Shown: positions 1 to 10,442, numbered from the stretch's first letter. The stretch is DNA of 64,000 bases from Meridianimarinicoccus roseus (GCF_003172915.1 NZ_QGKU01000068.1:62001-126000); one strand, 5' to 3'. A program made the numbers and translations. Notes: generated from the letters alone by a model not told the origin.

Positions 1-137
1 TGCCTGGCCTTGGCGACACGCTGATCTATGCCCGCGCGGGGCATCCTTACGCGAAACATCTGGCCGCCGGGATCGGGGCGCTGCTTGTCAGCGCGCTGGC
101 CTTCGCCGCGGCCCAAACACCTACCGGAGTGCTGTGA
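1..137 (+). CDS. 3' end of a small membrane protein gene upstream of nuoE (partial)
   Basis: Codons running from base 3 to the TGA at 135-137 give a 44-residue tail. It contains a hydrophobic stretch ([19 protein letters not shown]) that looks like one membrane helix. The stop lies one base before the nuoE ATG, so the gene is part of the nuo transcript. Complex I operons of Rhodobacteraceae often carry a small unnamed frame between nuoD and nuoE, which fits, but the start is outside the window. I do not recognise the protein and assign no function. Confidence 0.55.
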   Translation, partial: PGLGDTLIYARAGHPYAKHLAAGIGALLVSALAFAAAQTPTGVL

Positions 138-138
138 C

Positions 139-855
139 ATGCTGCGCCGACTTCATCCCGACCAGCCCGAGAGCTTCGCCTTCACGCCCGAGAACCAGGC
201 TTGGGCCGAGGCGCAGATGACCAAATATCCCAAGGGGCGGCAGGCATCGGCTATCATCGCGCTGCTGTGGCGCGCGCAGGAACAGGAAGGCTGGCTGACC
301 CGGCCCGCGATCGAACACGTGGCCGAGATGCTGGACATGGCCTACATGCGTGCGCTCGAGGTCGCCACTTTCTACTTCATGTTCCAGTTGGCCCCTGTCG
401 GAAGCGTGGCCCATGTGCAGATCTGCGGTACCACAAGTTGCATGATTTGCGGTGCGGAAGACCTTGTCGCCGTGTGCAAGGACAAGATCGCTCCCAACGC
501 CCACGAACTCAGCGCGGATGGCAAATTCAGCTGGGAGGAGGTCGAATGCCTGGGGGCCTGCGCGAACGCGCCGATGGCCCAGATCGGCAAAGACTACTAC
601 GAGGATCTGACGGCCGACGGTTTCGCCGCGCTGCTCGACCGCATGGCGGCGGGCGAGGTGCCCGCGCCTGGCCCACAGAACGGGCGCTTCGCGTCCGAGC
701 CCAAGGCCGGTCTGACCAGCCTTGAAGGCGGCGGCGCGCGCGCGTCGGCTAACGCGTCGGTCGCGCTGGCAACGGACCTTGGCGATACTCTTAAGCGGAT
801 CGACGGGACGGAACTGCCGCTACGGGCCCCTTGGAACCAGCCCGCCGATGTGTGA
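139..855 (+). CDS. nuoE: NADH-quinone oxidoreductase subunit E (24 kDa subunit, NuoE)
   Basis: Subunit of the NADH-oxidising arm of respiratory complex I, on the cytoplasmic face. It holds the binuclear iron-sulfur centre N1a. The 238-residue product has the thioredoxin-like NuoE fold with [2Fe-2S] ligands Cys96 and Cys101 (CGTTSC) and Cys137 and Cys141 (CLGAC). I chose the ATG at 139 because it follows the previous stop by one base and gives the family's usual MLRRL start; an in-frame start further upstream would overlap that gene. The protein is about 70 residues longer than the E. coli form, with a low-complexity Ala/Gly-rich C-terminal tail, as is common in alphaproteobacteria. It is translated within the nuo operon. 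Confidence 0.97.
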   Translation: MLRRLHPDQPESFAFTPENQAWAEAQMTKYPKGRQASAIIALLWRAQEQEGWLTRPAIEHVAEMLDMAYMRALEVATFYFMFQLAPVGSVAHVQICGTTSCMICGAEDLVAVCKDKIAPNAHELSADGKFSWEEVECLGACANAPMAQIGKDYYEDLTADGFAALLDRMAAGEVPAPGPQNGRFASEPKAGLTSLEGGGARASANASVALATDLGDTLKRIDGTELPLRAPWNQPADV

Positions 856-952
856 TGGCGCCGGACAGACCGGGCAAGACACAGAAGGCCACGGGCGCTA
901 GAGTGTTGGCGGGGGAAGGCCCCTAAAGACACCGTGCTCAGGGAGAACTGGA

Positions 953-1537
953 ATGCGTTTGGAAAGAAACTCGGGGGCTGTTCTGATCGAAACCGGCATG
1001 TTTGCCGGGATGGTCGGCGTGGTTGCGGGCGTGATGCTGATGGTGGTGTTCGCCAAAGGCTTCATCGCAGCGATCTTCGCAGGGGTGATCGTCGCCGCCA
1101 TCGTCTTTGTCGCCATGTGGCTGATGATGCGCGGCACGCTCGAAGCGCCGCGCGGGCCGGGCAACATCGCGCCGAACAAGACAGCGATCGGCCAGCCGGT
1201 CGCCGCGTCCAAGGCCAATTCAGCCGCGAAAGCCGCCGCCCCGACGGCCAAAGCCGAAGCGCCCGCCGACGGCGGGGGCGAGGACATCGGCACGAAGCCG
1301 CAGATGCTGGAGGCACCGCGCGGCGACGGGCCGGATGATCTGAAGCGGATCAAGGGCGTCGGACCCAAGTTGGAAGAACTGATGCATTCCATGGGGTTTT
1401 ACCATTTCGACCAGATCGCCGCTTGGACCGAGGACGAGATCGCGTGGGTGGACGAGAACCTGATCGGCTTCAAGGGCCGCGTGACCCGTGACGATTGGGT
1501 GACACAGGCCCGCGAACTTGCGGCGGAGACGTCCTGA
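953..1537 (+). CDS. Membrane-anchored helix-hairpin-helix protein in the nuo operon
   Basis: A 194-residue protein of unknown function between nuoE and nuoF. Residues about 7-60 hold two hydrophobic helices; about 65-120 is an Ala/Pro/Lys-rich linker; about 125-190 is a helix-hairpin-helix-like domain (LKRIKGVGPKLEELMHSMGF, then FDQIAAWT and FKGRV). From memory of the families, the same domain occurs fused to the C-terminus of NuoE in rhizobia and as an extension on alphaproteobacterial ribosomal protein L21. The start at 953 follows a GGGAGA ribosome binding site. Its place in the operon suggests a role in complex I assembly or as an accessory subunit; this is inference only. Confidence 0.85.
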   Translation: MRLERNSGAVLIETGMFAGMVGVVAGVMLMVVFAKGFIAAIFAGVIVAAIVFVAMWLMMRGTLEAPRGPGNIAPNKTAIGQPVAASKANSAAKAAAPTAKAEAPADGGGEDIGTKPQMLEAPRGDGPDDLKRIKGVGPKLEELMHSMGFYHFDQIAAWTEDEIAWVDENLIGFKGRVTRDDWVTQARELAAETS

Positions 1538-1539
1538 TC

Positions 1540-1785
1540 ATGGCCGCGCCCCGCTCCGATGCCACGGACCGGCACACCGCCCGGCAGGCCCGCCTCGCGG
1601 CGCTTGTTATGGCGGGGACGGCCGTCGTGTGGATGGGGGCGCAGGCCCTTGGCGGCGCGCTCGGCTGGCCCGCGCGCTACGTCTTTCTGTTCGATTTCGC
1701 GGCGCTCGCCGGGCTGTTCTGGGCGCTGGTCGTGACCTATCAAGTTTGGCGCAAGCGCCGCACCGCCCGAACCGGCGGAGAGTGA
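1540..1785 (+). CDS. DUF5337-like small membrane protein
   Basis: An 81-residue protein starting three bases after the previous stop (ATG at 1540) and ending ten bases before nuoF. A basic N-terminus is followed by two predicted membrane helices (about residues 18-36 and 45-66) and a short basic tail ([12 protein letters not shown]). It resembles the small DUF5337 proteins found at this spot in Rhodobacteraceae nuo operons. The Paracoccus complex I cluster likewise has unidentified frames between the named subunits. No catalytic motif is visible. Function unknown; co-translation with nuoF suggests a structural or assembly role. Confidence 0.8.
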   Translation: MAAPRSDATDRHTARQARLAALVMAGTAVVWMGAQALGGALGWPARYVFLFDFAALAGLFWALVVTYQVWRKRRTARTGGE

Positions 1786-1795
1786 GGAGATGGCA

Positions 1796-3091
1796 ATGCT
1801 GAAAGATGAAGACCGCATCTTTACCAATATCTACGGCATGCAGGACCGCACGCTGCAGGGCGCGCAGTCCCGTGGCCACTGGGACGGCACGGCCAAGCTG
1901 ATAGAGAACGGCCGCGATTGGATCGTCGACCAGATGAAGGCGTCCGGCTTGCGCGGACGGGGCGGGGCGGGCTTCCCGACCGGACTGAAATGGTCCTTCA
2001 TGCCGAAGGGAAGCGACGGACGCCCACACTACCTTGTGGTCAACGCAGACGAATCCGAGCCGGGCACCTGCAAGGACCGCGAGATCATGCGCCACGACCC
2101 GCACACGCTGGTCGAAGGCTGTTTGATCGCATCCTTCGCCATGGGCGCCCATGCCGCCTATATCTACATCCGCGGTGAGTACATCCGCGAGCGCGAGGCG
2201 CTTCAGATCGCCATCGACGAAGCTTATGACGCGGGTCTTCTGGGCAAGAACGCAGCCGGGTCGGGCTGGGATTTCGACCTCTACCTCGCGCACGGCGCCG
2301 GCGCGTATATCTGCGGCGAGGAAACCGCACTCATCGAGAGCCTTGAGGGCAAGAAGGGCATGCCGCGCATGAAGCCGCCCTTCCCGGCGGGAGCGGGGCT
2401 TTACGGCTGCCCGACTACCGTGAACAACGTGGAATCGATTGCCGTGGTGCCGACGATCCTACGCCGCGGACCGGAATGGTTCGCAGGTTTCGGCCGCCCG
2501 AACAACGCCGGCACCAAGCTGTTTGCGATCTCGGGTCACGTGAACAACCCCTGCGTTGTCGAAGAGGCCATGTCGATCACGTTCGAGGAACTGATCGAGA
2601 AGCATTGCGGCGGCATCCGCGGCGGCTGGGACAACCTCAAGGCGGTGATCCCCGGCGGATCCTCGGTGCCCTGCATCCGCGGCGAGCACATGCGCGAGGC
2701 GATCATGGATTTCGACTATCTGCGAGAGCAGCGGTCGGGCCTCGGCACTGCGGCGGTGATCGTGATGGACAAGCAGACCGATATCATCAAGGCGATCTGG
2801 CGTCTTGCCAAGTTCTACAAGCACGAAAGCTGCGGCCAGTGCACGCCCTGTCGGGAAGGAACCGGCTGGATGATGCGCGTGATGGACCGGCTCGTGACTG
2901 GCGATGCGGACCCCGAAGAGATCGACATGCTGTTTGACGTGACCAAGCAAGTCGAAGGGCATACGATCTGCGCGCTCGGCGATGCAGCGGCCTGGCCGAT
3001 ACAGGGCCTGATCCGCAATTTCCGCGACGAGATCGAGGACCGGATCAAGGCCAAGCGGACCGGTAAGCTGTCGGCCGTCGCTGCGGAGTGA
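1796..3091 (+). CDS. nuoF: NADH-quinone oxidoreductase subunit F (51 kDa, FMN and NADH binding)
   Basis: Catalytic subunit that oxidises NADH through FMN and passes electrons to cluster N3. The 431-residue protein has the glycine-rich NADH/FMN loop ([13 protein letters not shown]), the FMN-binding [13 protein letters not shown] segment, the [13 protein letters not shown] motif, and the [4Fe-4S] ligands Cys346, Cys349, Cys352 and Cys392. Two ATGs lie close together, at 1790 and 1796. I prefer 1796 because the GAGGAG ribosome binding site abuts the first but stands about six bases before the second, and [11 protein letters not shown] is the usual start. It works with NuoE and NuoG. Confidence 0.97.
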   Translation: MLKDEDRIFTNIYGMQDRTLQGAQSRGHWDGTAKLIENGRDWIVDQMKASGLRGRGGAGFPTGLKWSFMPKGSDGRPHYLVVNADESEPGTCKDREIMRHDPHTLVEGCLIASFAMGAHAAYIYIRGEYIREREALQIAIDEAYDAGLLGKNAAGSGWDFDLYLAHGAGAYICGEETALIESLEGKKGMPRMKPPFPAGAGLYGCPTTVNNVESIAVVPTILRRGPEWFAGFGRPNNAGTKLFAISGHVNNPCVVEEAMSITFEELIEKHCGGIRGGWDNLKAVIPGGSSVPCIRGEHMREAIMDFDYLREQRSGLGTAAVIVMDKQTDIIKAIWRLAKFYKHESCGQCTPCREGTGWMMRVMDRLVTGDADPEEIDMLFDVTKQVEGHTICALGDAAAWPIQGLIRNFRDEIEDRIKAKRTGKLSAVAAE

Positions 3092-3094
3092 ACG

Positions 3095-3520
3095 ATGTCC
3101 GTTAAGACCCTCTCCGCCGCGCCCCTACGCCGCGTTGCCTGCGGCGGTGCCGTTATGCTGTCGCTTGTCGTGCTGACGGCCTGCGCCAAGGCGCCGCCAC
3201 CCGCAGTCTTCACCGACTACGCCACCAACGTGCAGATCGCGCAGGTGCTTGCGGCAGGCTGCCCGGACGTGACGCTCAATCAGGCCGGCATGGGCGCGGG
3301 GGCGCGCGATCTCGGTGTGGCGCTCAGGGCGCAGGGGTACACTGCCGAGGACATCGCCGCGTTTCCCGACACGATCGACGTTGGCGAGATCCGCGGTCGG
3401 GCGCAGGCATACCTGACCGCGAACGGCATCGATCCCACCGACAGGGCGACCGTTTGTCCCGTGGCGAAGCGCGAGATCGACGCGGGATCGCCGATCGCGG
3501 CATTCCTGACCGCGGCCTGA
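3095..3520 (+). CDS. Putative lipoprotein in the nuo operon (DUF5333-like)
   Basis: A 141-residue protein starting three bases after nuoF. The N-terminus is basic, then hydrophobic, and ends in a lipobox-like LTAC with Cys30, so it is predicted to be a secreted lipoprotein. The mature part has two more cysteines (in AAGCPDV and ATVCPVA) that could form a disulfide. The length and position match the DUF5333-type proteins I associate with Rhodobacteraceae nuo operons, but I assign the family only tentatively. Function unknown. A periplasmic lipoprotein encoded among complex I genes would be unexpected for a catalytic subunit. Confidence 0.75.
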   Translation: MSVKTLSAAPLRRVACGGAVMLSLVVLTACAKAPPPAVFTDYATNVQIAQVLAAGCPDVTLNQAGMGAGARDLGVALRAQGYTAEDIAAFPDTIDVGEIRGRAQAYLTANGIDPTDRATVCPVAKREIDAGSPIAAFLTAA

Positions 3521-3578
3521 CAGAAGTTTGAAACGCGCCGCGGCCCCGATGGCGGCGGCAGACAAAAAGGACAGCAGC

Positions 3579-5597
3579 ATGTCTGACCTGCGCAAGATCA
3601 TCATCGACGACCGCGAGATCGAGGTCGACCCGGCGCTCACGCTGATCCAGGCCTGCGAAGAAGCCGGCATCGAGATTCCGCGTTTCTGCTATCACGAACG
3701 GCTGTCCATCGCCGGCAATTGCCGCATGTGCCTTGTAGAGGTCGTGGGCGGTCCGCCGAAGCCCGCGGCAAGCTGCGCGATGCAGGTGCGCGACCTGCGG
3801 CCCGGACCCGAGGGCGCGCCGCCGGTCATCAAGACCAACAGCCCGATGGTGAAGAAGGCCCGCGAGGGCGTTATGGAGTTCCTCCTGATCAACCATCCGC
3901 TCGATTGTCCGATCTGTGACCAGGGCGGGGAATGCGACCTGCAGGACCAGGCGATGGCCTATGGCGTGGATTTCTCGCGCTACCGCGAACCCAAGCGCGC
4001 GAACGAGGATCTCGACCTTGGCCCGCTGGTGGAAACGCATATGACGCGCTGCATCTCCTGCACCCGCTGCGTGCGCTTCACGACCGAAGTGGCGGGCATC
4101 AGCCAGATGGGCCAGACCGGGCGCGGCGAGGATTCCGAGATCACCAGCTATCTCGGCGAGACGCTGGACAGCAATCTGCAGGGCAACATCATCGACCTGT
4201 GCCCGGTGGGTGCGTTGGTCAGCAAGCCCTACGCCTTCACCGCCCGTCCCTGGGAATTGACCAAGACCGAAAGCATCGACGTGATGGATGCGCTTGGCTC
4301 GTCGATCCGCGTGGACACCAAGGGGCGCGAGGTGATGCGCTTCCTGCCACGCAACCATGACGGCACAAACGAGGAATGGCTGTCCGACAAGTCCCGCTTC
4401 GTATGGGACGGGCTGCGCCGCCAGCGGCTTGATCGGCCTTATATCCGCGAGAACGGCCGCCTGCGCCCGGCCAGCTGGGAAGAAGCGCTGACGGCAGCCG
4501 CCGCCGCGATCAAGGGCAAGAAGCTTGCAGGCCTCGTGGGTGATCTTGTGCCGGTGGAAGCGGCCTATGCGCTCAAGCTGCTGGTCGAGGGCCAGGGCGG
4601 CAAAGTCGAATGCCGCACCGACGGTGCGCGCCTGCCCGCCGGGAACAGATCTGCCTATGTCGGTACCGCTACGGTGGCCGATATCGACAGGGCTCGCTTC
4701 ATCCAGCTGATCGGGACCAACCCGCGCGACGAGGCGCCGGTGCTGAACGCGCGTATCCGCAAGGCCTGGCTGTCAGGGGCGAAGATCGGCCTTGTCGGGG
4801 AACCGGCCGACCTGACATATGACTATGCCCATGTCGGCACCGACCGCGCGGCGTTGACCGGGCTGCTGGACCACGATTTCGCCGATGTGAAGGACGCGCC
4901 GTCTCTGGTCATCGTCGGGCAGGGCGCGCTGCGCGAGGCCGATGGTGAGGCCGTGCTGGCCCAAGCGATGGAACTGTGCGCGCGTACGGACTCCAAGCTG
5001 CTGGTTCTGCACACCGCCGCGGGCCGTGTCGGGGCGATGGATGTGAACGCGGTGACCGAGGGCGGACTCGGCGCCGCCATCGACGGTGCAGAGGTGATCT
5101 ACAATCTCGGGGCCGATGAAGTCGAGATCGCGGCGGGGCCCACAGTGATCTACCAAGGCAGCCACGGCGACCGTGGCGCGCACCGCGCCGACATCATCCT
5201 GCCCTCTGCCGCCTGGACCGAGGAACAAGGCCTGTTCGTGAACACCGAAGGGCGCCCTCAACTGGCGATTCGGGCCGGATTCCCGCCGGGTGAGGCGAAG
5301 GAAAACTGGGCGATCCTGCGTGCTCTTAGCCCGCGTCTTGGCGAAACGCTGCCGTTCGACAGCATTGCCGCCCTGCGCCGTGCGCTTGTAGCCGAGGTTC
5401 CGCACCTCGCACGCATCGACACGGTGCCCGAGAACGACTGGCAGCCGCTCGAGTTGCGCGCGCCGGGCGATGCAGGCTTCCGAAACGCCGTCGCGGATCA
5501 CTATCTGACCAACCCGATCGCACGGGCGTCGGCCCTGATGGCCGAACTCAGCGCGGCGGCGAAGGCTCGTGCGGCCTCCCCCCTGGCGGCGGAATGA
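3579..5597 (+). CDS. nuoG: NADH-quinone oxidoreductase subunit G (75 kDa iron-sulfur subunit)
   Basis: Largest peripheral-arm subunit; its iron-sulfur chain carries electrons from NuoE/F toward NuoI. The 672-residue protein starts with a ferredoxin-like [2Fe-2S] domain (Cys37, Cys48, Cys51, Cys66). It continues with the His/Cys [4Fe-4S] motif in [18 protein letters not shown] and a further cluster motif (CISCTRC and CPVGAL), and ends in a molybdopterin-oxidoreductase-like domain of structural role. I chose the ATG at 3579 (MSDLRK) because AAGGA precedes it by a good distance; an upstream in-frame ATG-less stretch back to 3528 is not family-like. Length is typical for alphaproteobacteria. Confidence 0.96.
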   Translation: MSDLRKIIIDDREIEVDPALTLIQACEEAGIEIPRFCYHERLSIAGNCRMCLVEVVGGPPKPAASCAMQVRDLRPGPEGAPPVIKTNSPMVKKAREGVMEFLLINHPLDCPICDQGGECDLQDQAMAYGVDFSRYREPKRANEDLDLGPLVETHMTRCISCTRCVRFTTEVAGISQMGQTGRGEDSEITSYLGETLDSNLQGNIIDLCPVGALVSKPYAFTARPWELTKTESIDVMDALGSSIRVDTKGREVMRFLPRNHDGTNEEWLSDKSRFVWDGLRRQRLDRPYIRENGRLRPASWEEALTAAAAAIKGKKLAGLVGDLVPVEAAYALKLLVEGQGGKVECRTDGARLPAGNRSAYVGTATVADIDRARFIQLIGTNPRDEAPVLNARIRKAWLSGAKIGLVGEPADLTYDYAHVGTDRAALTGLLDHDFADVKDAPSLVIVGQGALREADGEAVLAQAMELCARTDSKLLVLHTAAGRVGAMDVNAVTEGGLGAAIDGAEVIYNLGADEVEIAAGPTVIYQGSHGDRGAHRADIILPSAAWTEEQGLFVNTEGRPQLAIRAGFPPGEAKENWAILRALSPRLGETLPFDSIAALRRALVAEVPHLARIDTVPENDWQPLELRAPGDAGFRNAVADHYLTNPIARASALMAELSAAAKARAASPLAAE

Positions 5598-5603
5598 TGG
5601 CTC

Positions 5604-5726
5604 TTGCTGCGCCGCGACATCTTCGCACAAGCCCGCGTGCGGTGGCTGGAAAAGGTGGCGGATATGCTGTTTATCACCGCGCAGAGGCGAGCCGCCGTGC
5701 CGCGCCCGGCCGGGCCGGTCCACTGA
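5604..5726 (+). CDS. Possible 40-residue TTG-start peptide between nuoG and nuoH
   Basis: The 147-base gap between nuoG and nuoH has an open frame in the same phase as nuoG, beginning two codons after the nuoG stop. Its product is basic and amphipathic (RRDIFAQARVRWLEKVADML and onward) and looks more protein-like than the alternative ATG frame at 5597, which gives an Arg/Gly/Pro-rich product. A TTG start and no strong ribosome binding site make it weak. It could instead be the trace of a longer NuoG tail, a readthrough extension, or chance. Confidence 0.3.
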   Translation: MLRRDIFAQARVRWLEKVADMLFITAQRRAAVPRPAGPVH

Positions 5727-5744
5727 CCCCGGAGGACACCGTTC

Positions 5745-6782
5745 ATGGATGATTTCTTTGCATCGAACCTTGGCATCGGGGTGATCATCGTCGCGCAATG
5801 CCTTGCGGTGCTGGGCTTCGTGATGATCTCGCTGCTGTTTCTGGTCTATGGCGACCGCAAGATCTGGGCCGCCGTCCAGATGCGGCGTGGCCCGAACGTG
5901 GTCGGTCCGTGGGGCCTGCTGCAGACCGTTGCCGACGCGCTGAAGTATGTGGTCAAGGAAATCGTCGTACCGGCCGGGTCGGACCGCACGGTGTTCATGC
6001 TGGCACCTCTGACCAGCTTCGTGCTGGCGGTTCTTGCGTGGTCGGTGATCCCGTTCAACGACACGTGGGTGCTGTCCGACATCAACGTCGCCATCCTGTT
6101 CGTCTTCGCGGTTTCCTCGCTCGAGGTTTATGGCGTGATCATGGGCGGCTGGGCTTCGAACTCCAAGTATCCGTTTCTTGGCTCGCTGCGCTCGGCGGCG
6201 CAAATGATCTCCTACGAGGTGTCGCTGGGTCTGATCATCATCGGCGTTGTCATCACGTCCGGGTCGCTGAACTTCGGTGACATCGTGCGCGCTCAGGACG
6301 GGAACCTCGGGTTCTTCAACTGGTACTGGCTGCCGCATCTGCCTATGGTTGTCCTGTTTTTCGTCTCGGCGCTGGCCGAAACGAACCGTCCGCCCTTCGA
6401 CCTGCCGGAAGCGGAAAGCGAACTGGTGGCGGGCTACCAGGTGGAATACTCATCCACCCCGTTCCTTCTGTTCATGGCGGGTGAGTACATTGCCATCTTC
6501 CTTATGTGCGCGCTGATGAGCCTGCTGTTCTTCGGCGGCTGGCTGTCGCCCATTCCCGGCCTGCCCGACGGCGCGGCCTGGATGGTCGGCAAGATGGCGA
6601 TCTTCTTCTTTCTGTTCGCCATGGTGAAGGCGGTCGTGCCGCGCTACCGCTACGACCAGCTCATGCGGATCGGCTGGAAGGTATTCCTGCCGATGTCGCT
6701 GGCTTGGGTCGTGATCGTTGCGTTCCTTGCGAAATTCGAACTGCTCGGCGGCGCCTATGCCCGCTGGGCCGTGGGAGGCTGA
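5745..6782 (+). CDS. nuoH: NADH-quinone oxidoreductase subunit H (ND1)
   Basis: Membrane subunit that forms much of the quinone chamber at the joint between the two arms of complex I. The 345-residue protein has about eight to nine membrane helices. It carries the conserved cytoplasmic loop with [19 protein letters not shown] near the N-terminus and the acidic [20 protein letters not shown] motif near residue 210, both needed for quinone reduction and coupling in the family. A GGAGG ribosome binding site at 5731-5735 supports the ATG at 5745. It ends one base before nuoI. Confidence 0.97.
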   Translation: MDDFFASNLGIGVIIVAQCLAVLGFVMISLLFLVYGDRKIWAAVQMRRGPNVVGPWGLLQTVADALKYVVKEIVVPAGSDRTVFMLAPLTSFVLAVLAWSVIPFNDTWVLSDINVAILFVFAVSSLEVYGVIMGGWASNSKYPFLGSLRSAAQMISYEVSLGLIIIGVVITSGSLNFGDIVRAQDGNLGFFNWYWLPHLPMVVLFFVSALAETNRPPFDLPEAESELVAGYQVEYSSTPFLLFMAGEYIAIFLMCALMSLLFFGGWLSPIPGLPDGAAWMVGKMAIFFFLFAMVKAVVPRYRYDQLMRIGWKVFLPMSLAWVVIVAFLAKFELLGGAYARWAVGG

Positions 6783-6783
6783 C

Positions 6784-7278
6784 ATGACGGCAATCGACTG
6801 GACCCGCGCGGGCAAGTATTTCCTGATGCAGGACTTCATTCACGGGCTGAAGCTCGGCATGAAATACTTCCTCGCCCCCAAGGCCACTTTGAACTACCCG
6901 CACGAAAAGGGGCCGCTCAGCCCGCGCTTTCGTGGCGAACACGCGCTGCGCCGCTATCCAAACGGCGAAGAGCGCTGCATCGCCTGCAAGCTGTGCGAGG
7001 CGATCTGCCCTGCGCAGGCGATTACCATCGACGCCGAACCGCGCGAGGACGGCTCGCGCCGGACAACGCGCTACGACATCGACATGACGAAGTGCATCTA
7101 TTGCGGATTCTGTCAGGAAGCCTGCCCCGTGGATGCCATCGTCGAGGGCCCGAACTTCGAGTTTTCCGCCGAAACGCGGGAGGAGCTTTACTACAACAAG
7201 GAAAAGCTTCTGGAGAACGGCGAGCGTTGGGAGGCGGAGATCGCCCGCAACCTCGAAATCGACGCGCCCTACCGCTGA
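6784..7278 (+). CDS. nuoI: NADH-quinone oxidoreductase subunit I (TYKY ferredoxin-like subunit)
   Basis: Peripheral-arm subunit with two [4Fe-4S] clusters (N6a and N6b) that relay electrons to N2. The 164-residue protein has two classic ferredoxin motifs, [12 protein letters not shown] and [12 protein letters not shown], in its middle. Its N-terminal amphipathic helix contacts the membrane arm. The ATG at 6784 lies one base after the nuoH stop, and MTAIDW is a normal start for alphaproteobacterial NuoI. Nothing is unusual. Confidence 0.97.
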   Translation: MTAIDWTRAGKYFLMQDFIHGLKLGMKYFLAPKATLNYPHEKGPLSPRFRGEHALRRYPNGEERCIACKLCEAICPAQAITIDAEPREDGSRRTTRYDIDMTKCIYCGFCQEACPVDAIVEGPNFEFSAETREELYYNKEKLLENGERWEAEIARNLEIDAPYR

Positions 7279-7300
7279 CCGGCCAGGAAGGATCACGCCC

Positions 7301-7915
7301 ATGACCGTCGCTGCAATCGCCTTTTACGGCTTCGCCATCGCCGTCATCGCGGGGGGGCTGTTCACCGTGATTTCCCGCAACCCTGTCCATTCGGTGCTGT
7401 GGCTGATCCTTGCGTTCCTGTCCTCGGCCGGGCTGTTCGTGCTTCTCGGCGCGGAGTTCGTGGCGATGCTGCTGGTGATCGTCTACGTTGGCGCAGTCGC
7501 TGTGCTATTCCTGTTCGTGGTGATGATGCTTGACGTCGATTTCGCCGAACTGAAGGCCGAGATGGCGAAGTACATTCCAATTGCGCTGCTGATCGGGGTG
7601 GTGATCCTGATGCAGCTGACGCTGGCGCTGGGTGCCTGGACCTTCTCGACCGAGGCGATGGGCCTGCGCGCCAACGTGACGCCCGCGCCAGATGCGGTCA
7701 GCAACACGGCAGCCTTGGGGATGTTGGTCTATGACCGCTATTTCCTGCTGTTCCAGCTTGCCGGTCTGGTGCTGCTGGTGGCGATGGTCGGTGCCATCGT
7801 GCTGACGCTGCGCCACCGCGCCGACATCAAGCGGCAGGACGTGCTGGCGCAGATGTACCGCGATCCGGCCAAGGCGATGGAACTGAAGGACGTGAAGCCT
7901 GGGCAGGGGCTCTGA
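7301..7915 (+). CDS. nuoJ: NADH-quinone oxidoreductase subunit J (ND6)
   Basis: Small membrane subunit at the base of the proton-pumping arm. The 204-residue protein has five predicted membrane helices. The helix near residues 55-75 ([20 protein letters not shown]) matches the conserved ND6 helix that changes shape during turnover. The ATG at 7301 follows an AAGGA-type ribosome binding site and gives the usual [12 protein letters not shown] start. The C-terminal cytoplasmic tail ([17 protein letters not shown]) is typical of the family. It sits in operon order before nuoK, with a 67-base gap in which I see no gene. Confidence 0.96.
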   Translation: MTVAAIAFYGFAIAVIAGGLFTVISRNPVHSVLWLILAFLSSAGLFVLLGAEFVAMLLVIVYVGAVAVLFLFVVMMLDVDFAELKAEMAKYIPIALLIGVVILMQLTLALGAWTFSTEAMGLRANVTPAPDAVSNTAALGMLVYDRYFLLFQLAGLVLLVAMVGAIVLTLRHRADIKRQDVLAQMYRDPAKAMELKDVKPGQGL

Positions 7916-7982
7916 TCCCCGCGGCAGGCTGACTGACGACGACGACTTGAATTGCACGGGCGAAAGACCCGGAGGGACATGG

Positions 7983-8288
7983 ATGATTGGACTTGAACAC
8001 TATCTCGCGGTGGCGGCCACGCTGTTCGTCATCGGCATTTTCGGGCTGTTCCTGAACCGCAAGAACGTCATCATCATCCTGATGTCGATCGAGTTGATCC
8101 TGCTTGCGGTCAACATCAACCTCGTCGCGTTCTCCAGTTTCCTGAACGATCTGACCGGGCAGGTCTTCACGCTGTTCGTGCTGACCGTTGCCGCCGCCGA
8201 GGCCGCCATCGGCCTTGCCATCCTCGTCTGCTTCTTCCGCAACCGCGGAACGATCGCGGTCGAGGACGTGAATAACATGAAAGGCTGA
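7983..8288 (+). CDS. nuoK: NADH-quinone oxidoreductase subunit K (ND4L)
   Basis: Small proton-path subunit of the membrane arm. The 101-residue product has the family's exact usual length and three membrane helices, with the conserved glutamates in helices 2 and 3 ([13 protein letters not shown] and [11 protein letters not shown]). I chose the ATG at 7983 (MIGLEHYL) because GGAGGG lies about seven bases upstream; the in-frame ATG at 7947 would add twelve unrelated residues. It ends six bases before nuoL. Confidence 0.97.
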   Translation: MIGLEHYLAVAATLFVIGIFGLFLNRKNVIIILMSIELILLAVNINLVAFSSFLNDLTGQVFTLFVLTVAAAEAAIGLAILVCFFRNRGTIAVEDVNNMKG

Positions 8289-8294
8289 CCCGGG

Positions 8295-10442
8295 ATGGAA
8301 ACCGTCATTCTCTTCGCCCCGCTGGTCGGCGCACTGATCTGCGGCTTCGGCTGGAAATTCATCGGCGAAACCGCTGCGATGTGGACCGCGACAGGCCTTC
8401 TGTTTCTGGCATGTCTGTTGTCCTGGATCGTGTTCCTGACTTTCGACGGCGACACGCGCATCATCGACATCCTGCGCTGGATCGAAAGCGGCTCGCTCAG
8501 CACGTCATGGGGCATCCGGCTCGACCGGCTGACCGCGATCATGCTGATCGTCGTCACCACCGTTTCGGCGCTCGTGCATCTTTACAGCTTCGGCTACATG
8601 GACCACGATCCGCAGTGGCGCGAGGGCGAAGTCTACAAGCCGCGCTTTTTCGCCTACCTGTCGTTCTTCACGTTCGCCATGTTGATGCTGGTGACGTCGG
8701 ACAACCTCGTGCAGATGTTTTTCGGATGGGAAGGCGTCGGCGTCGCCTCTTACCTGCTGATCGGTTTCTACTACCGGAAGCCCACAGCCAACGCCGCCGC
8801 GATCAAGGCCTTCGTCGTCAACCGGGTTGGTGATTTCGGCTTCGCGTTGGGGATCTTCGCTCTCTTTTTCCTGACCGATAGCATCAATTTCGACGTGGTC
8901 TTCGCCGCAGGGCCCGAGCTTGCGGAAACGCAGTTGTCCTTCCTGTGGCGCGACTGGAACGCGGCGGAACTGGTGGCCTTCCTGCTGTTCATCGGCGCGA
9001 TGGGCAAGTCGGCGCAGCTTCTGCTGCACACCTGGCTGCCCGATGCGATGGAAGGCCCGACACCTGTTTCGGCCCTGATCCACGCCGCCACCATGGTGAC
9101 CGCGGGCGTTTTCCTTGTTTGCCGCATGTCGCCCGTCATGGAAAACGCGCCGGTCGCGTTGACCTTTATCACCTTTCTTGGCGCCACGACCGCCTTTTTC
9201 GCCGCTACGGTGGGTCTGGTGCAGAACGACATCAAGCGCGTCATCGCCTATTCGACCTGTTCGCAGCTCGGATACATGTTCGTGGCTGCGGGTGTCGGGG
9301 TTTACTCGGTGGCGATGTTCCACCTGCTGACACACGCCTTCTTCAAGGCGATGCTGTTCCTTGGTGCTGGGTCCGTGATCCACGCGATGCACCATGAGCA
9401 GGACATGCGGAACTACGGCGCGCTGCGCAAGAAGATCCCCATGACCTTCGCGGCCATGATGATCGGCACGCTGGCCATCACAGGCGTGGGCATCCCGCTG
9501 ACCCATATCGGTTTCGCCGGCTTCCTGTCCAAGGACGCCGTGATCGAAAGCGCGTGGGCCGGAGCGAACAGCATGTCGGGCTACGCTTTCTGGATGCTGG
9601 TGATCGCGGCGGCCATGACCAGCTTCTACAGCTGGCGCCTGATCTTCATGACCTTCTACGGCGAGGAGCGGGGCGACCATCACACTCATGAGCACGCCCA
9701 TGAAAGCCCGCGCGTGATGCTCATCCCGCTCGGTGTTCTGGCGATCGGGTCGGTGCTGGCCGGGATGGTCTGGTACAAGTCATTCTTCGGCGACCATGAC
9801 AGCGTGAACGCCTTCTTCGGCATCCCGCATCACGTGGAGGTCGTGGCCGATGGAAACGGGGCAACGGGCGATGCAGGCCACGGCGACGCGGCGCATGGCG
9901 AGGCGGAGGGCCACGGCGCTTCCGCCGACGGTCACGGTGCTGCCGCCGAGTCCGGACAAACGTCGGCCGCCGCTGCGCATGGCCCGGTGGAATTCGGTGC
10001 GATCTTCATGGGGCCGGACAATCACGTGATGGACGATGCCCACCACGCGCCGAAATGGGTCAAGGTTTCGCCCTTCGTCGCGATGGTGCTTGGCTTCTCG
10101 CTGGCGTGGCTGATGTATATCCGCCGTCCGGAACTTCCCGGCAAGATCGCCGCTGCGAACTGGCCGCTCTACCAGTTCCTGCTGAACAAGTGGTATTTCG
10201 ACGAGATTTACGACTTCCTGTTCGTGCGTCCTGCAAAAGGGCTCGGCCGACTGCTGTGGAGATATGGTGACGGAGCCACCATCGACGGTGGGATCAACGG
10301 GCTTGCCATGGGGATCATTCCATTCTTCACGCGGCTCGCCGGCCGGGCGCAGTCTGGCTACCTGTTCCACTACGCCTTCGCGATGGTACTCGGCATCGCA
10401 GTTCTGATTACCCTGATGACGCTCACCGGAGGGGCGGAGTAA
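8295..10442 (+). CDS. nuoL: NADH-quinone oxidoreductase subunit L (ND5)
   Basis: Distal antiporter-like proton-pumping subunit with the long lateral helix. The 715-residue protein has the ND5 core, including [17 protein letters not shown] near residue 150 and the [26 protein letters not shown] region near 240 with the conserved lysine and histidines. Two His-rich segments are unusual: residues about 455-472 ([10 protein letters not shown]) and a Gly/Ala/His-rich loop at about 516-580, both between late helices. The last base of its TAA is the first base of the nuoM ATG, so the two are translationally coupled. Confidence 0.96.
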   Translation: METVILFAPLVGALICGFGWKFIGETAAMWTATGLLFLACLLSWIVFLTFDGDTRIIDILRWIESGSLSTSWGIRLDRLTAIMLIVVTTVSALVHLYSFGYMDHDPQWREGEVYKPRFFAYLSFFTFAMLMLVTSDNLVQMFFGWEGVGVASYLLIGFYYRKPTANAAAIKAFVVNRVGDFGFALGIFALFFLTDSINFDVVFAAGPELAETQLSFLWRDWNAAELVAFLLFIGAMGKSAQLLLHTWLPDAMEGPTPVSALIHAATMVTAGVFLVCRMSPVMENAPVALTFITFLGATTAFFAATVGLVQNDIKRVIAYSTCSQLGYMFVAAGVGVYSVAMFHLLTHAFFKAMLFLGAGSVIHAMHHEQDMRNYGALRKKIPMTFAAMMIGTLAITGVGIPLTHIGFAGFLSKDAVIESAWAGANSMSGYAFWMLVIAAAMTSFYSWRLIFMTFYGEERGDHHTHEHAHESPRVMLIPLGVLAIGSVLAGMVWYKSFFGDHDSVNAFFGIPHHVEVVADGNGATGDAGHGDAAHGEAEGHGASADGHGAAAESGQTSAAAAHGPVEFGAIFMGPDNHVMDDAHHAPKWVKVSPFVAMVLGFSLAWLMYIRRPELPGKIAAANWPLYQFLLNKWYFDEIYDFLFVRPAKGLGRLLWRYGDGATIDGGINGLAMGIIPFFTRLAGRAQSGYLFHYAFAMVLGIAVLITLMTLTGGAE

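Noticed and set aside
1790-1795. nuoF start at the ATG at 1790
   Set aside because: The ribosome binding site directly touches this ATG; the ATG at 1796 has proper spacing and the family-like start.
5597-5752. Alternative ATG frame in the nuoG-nuoH gap, reaching into nuoH
   Set aside because: Arg/Gly/Pro-rich product without protein-like pattern; the TTG frame at 5604 is better, though itself weak.
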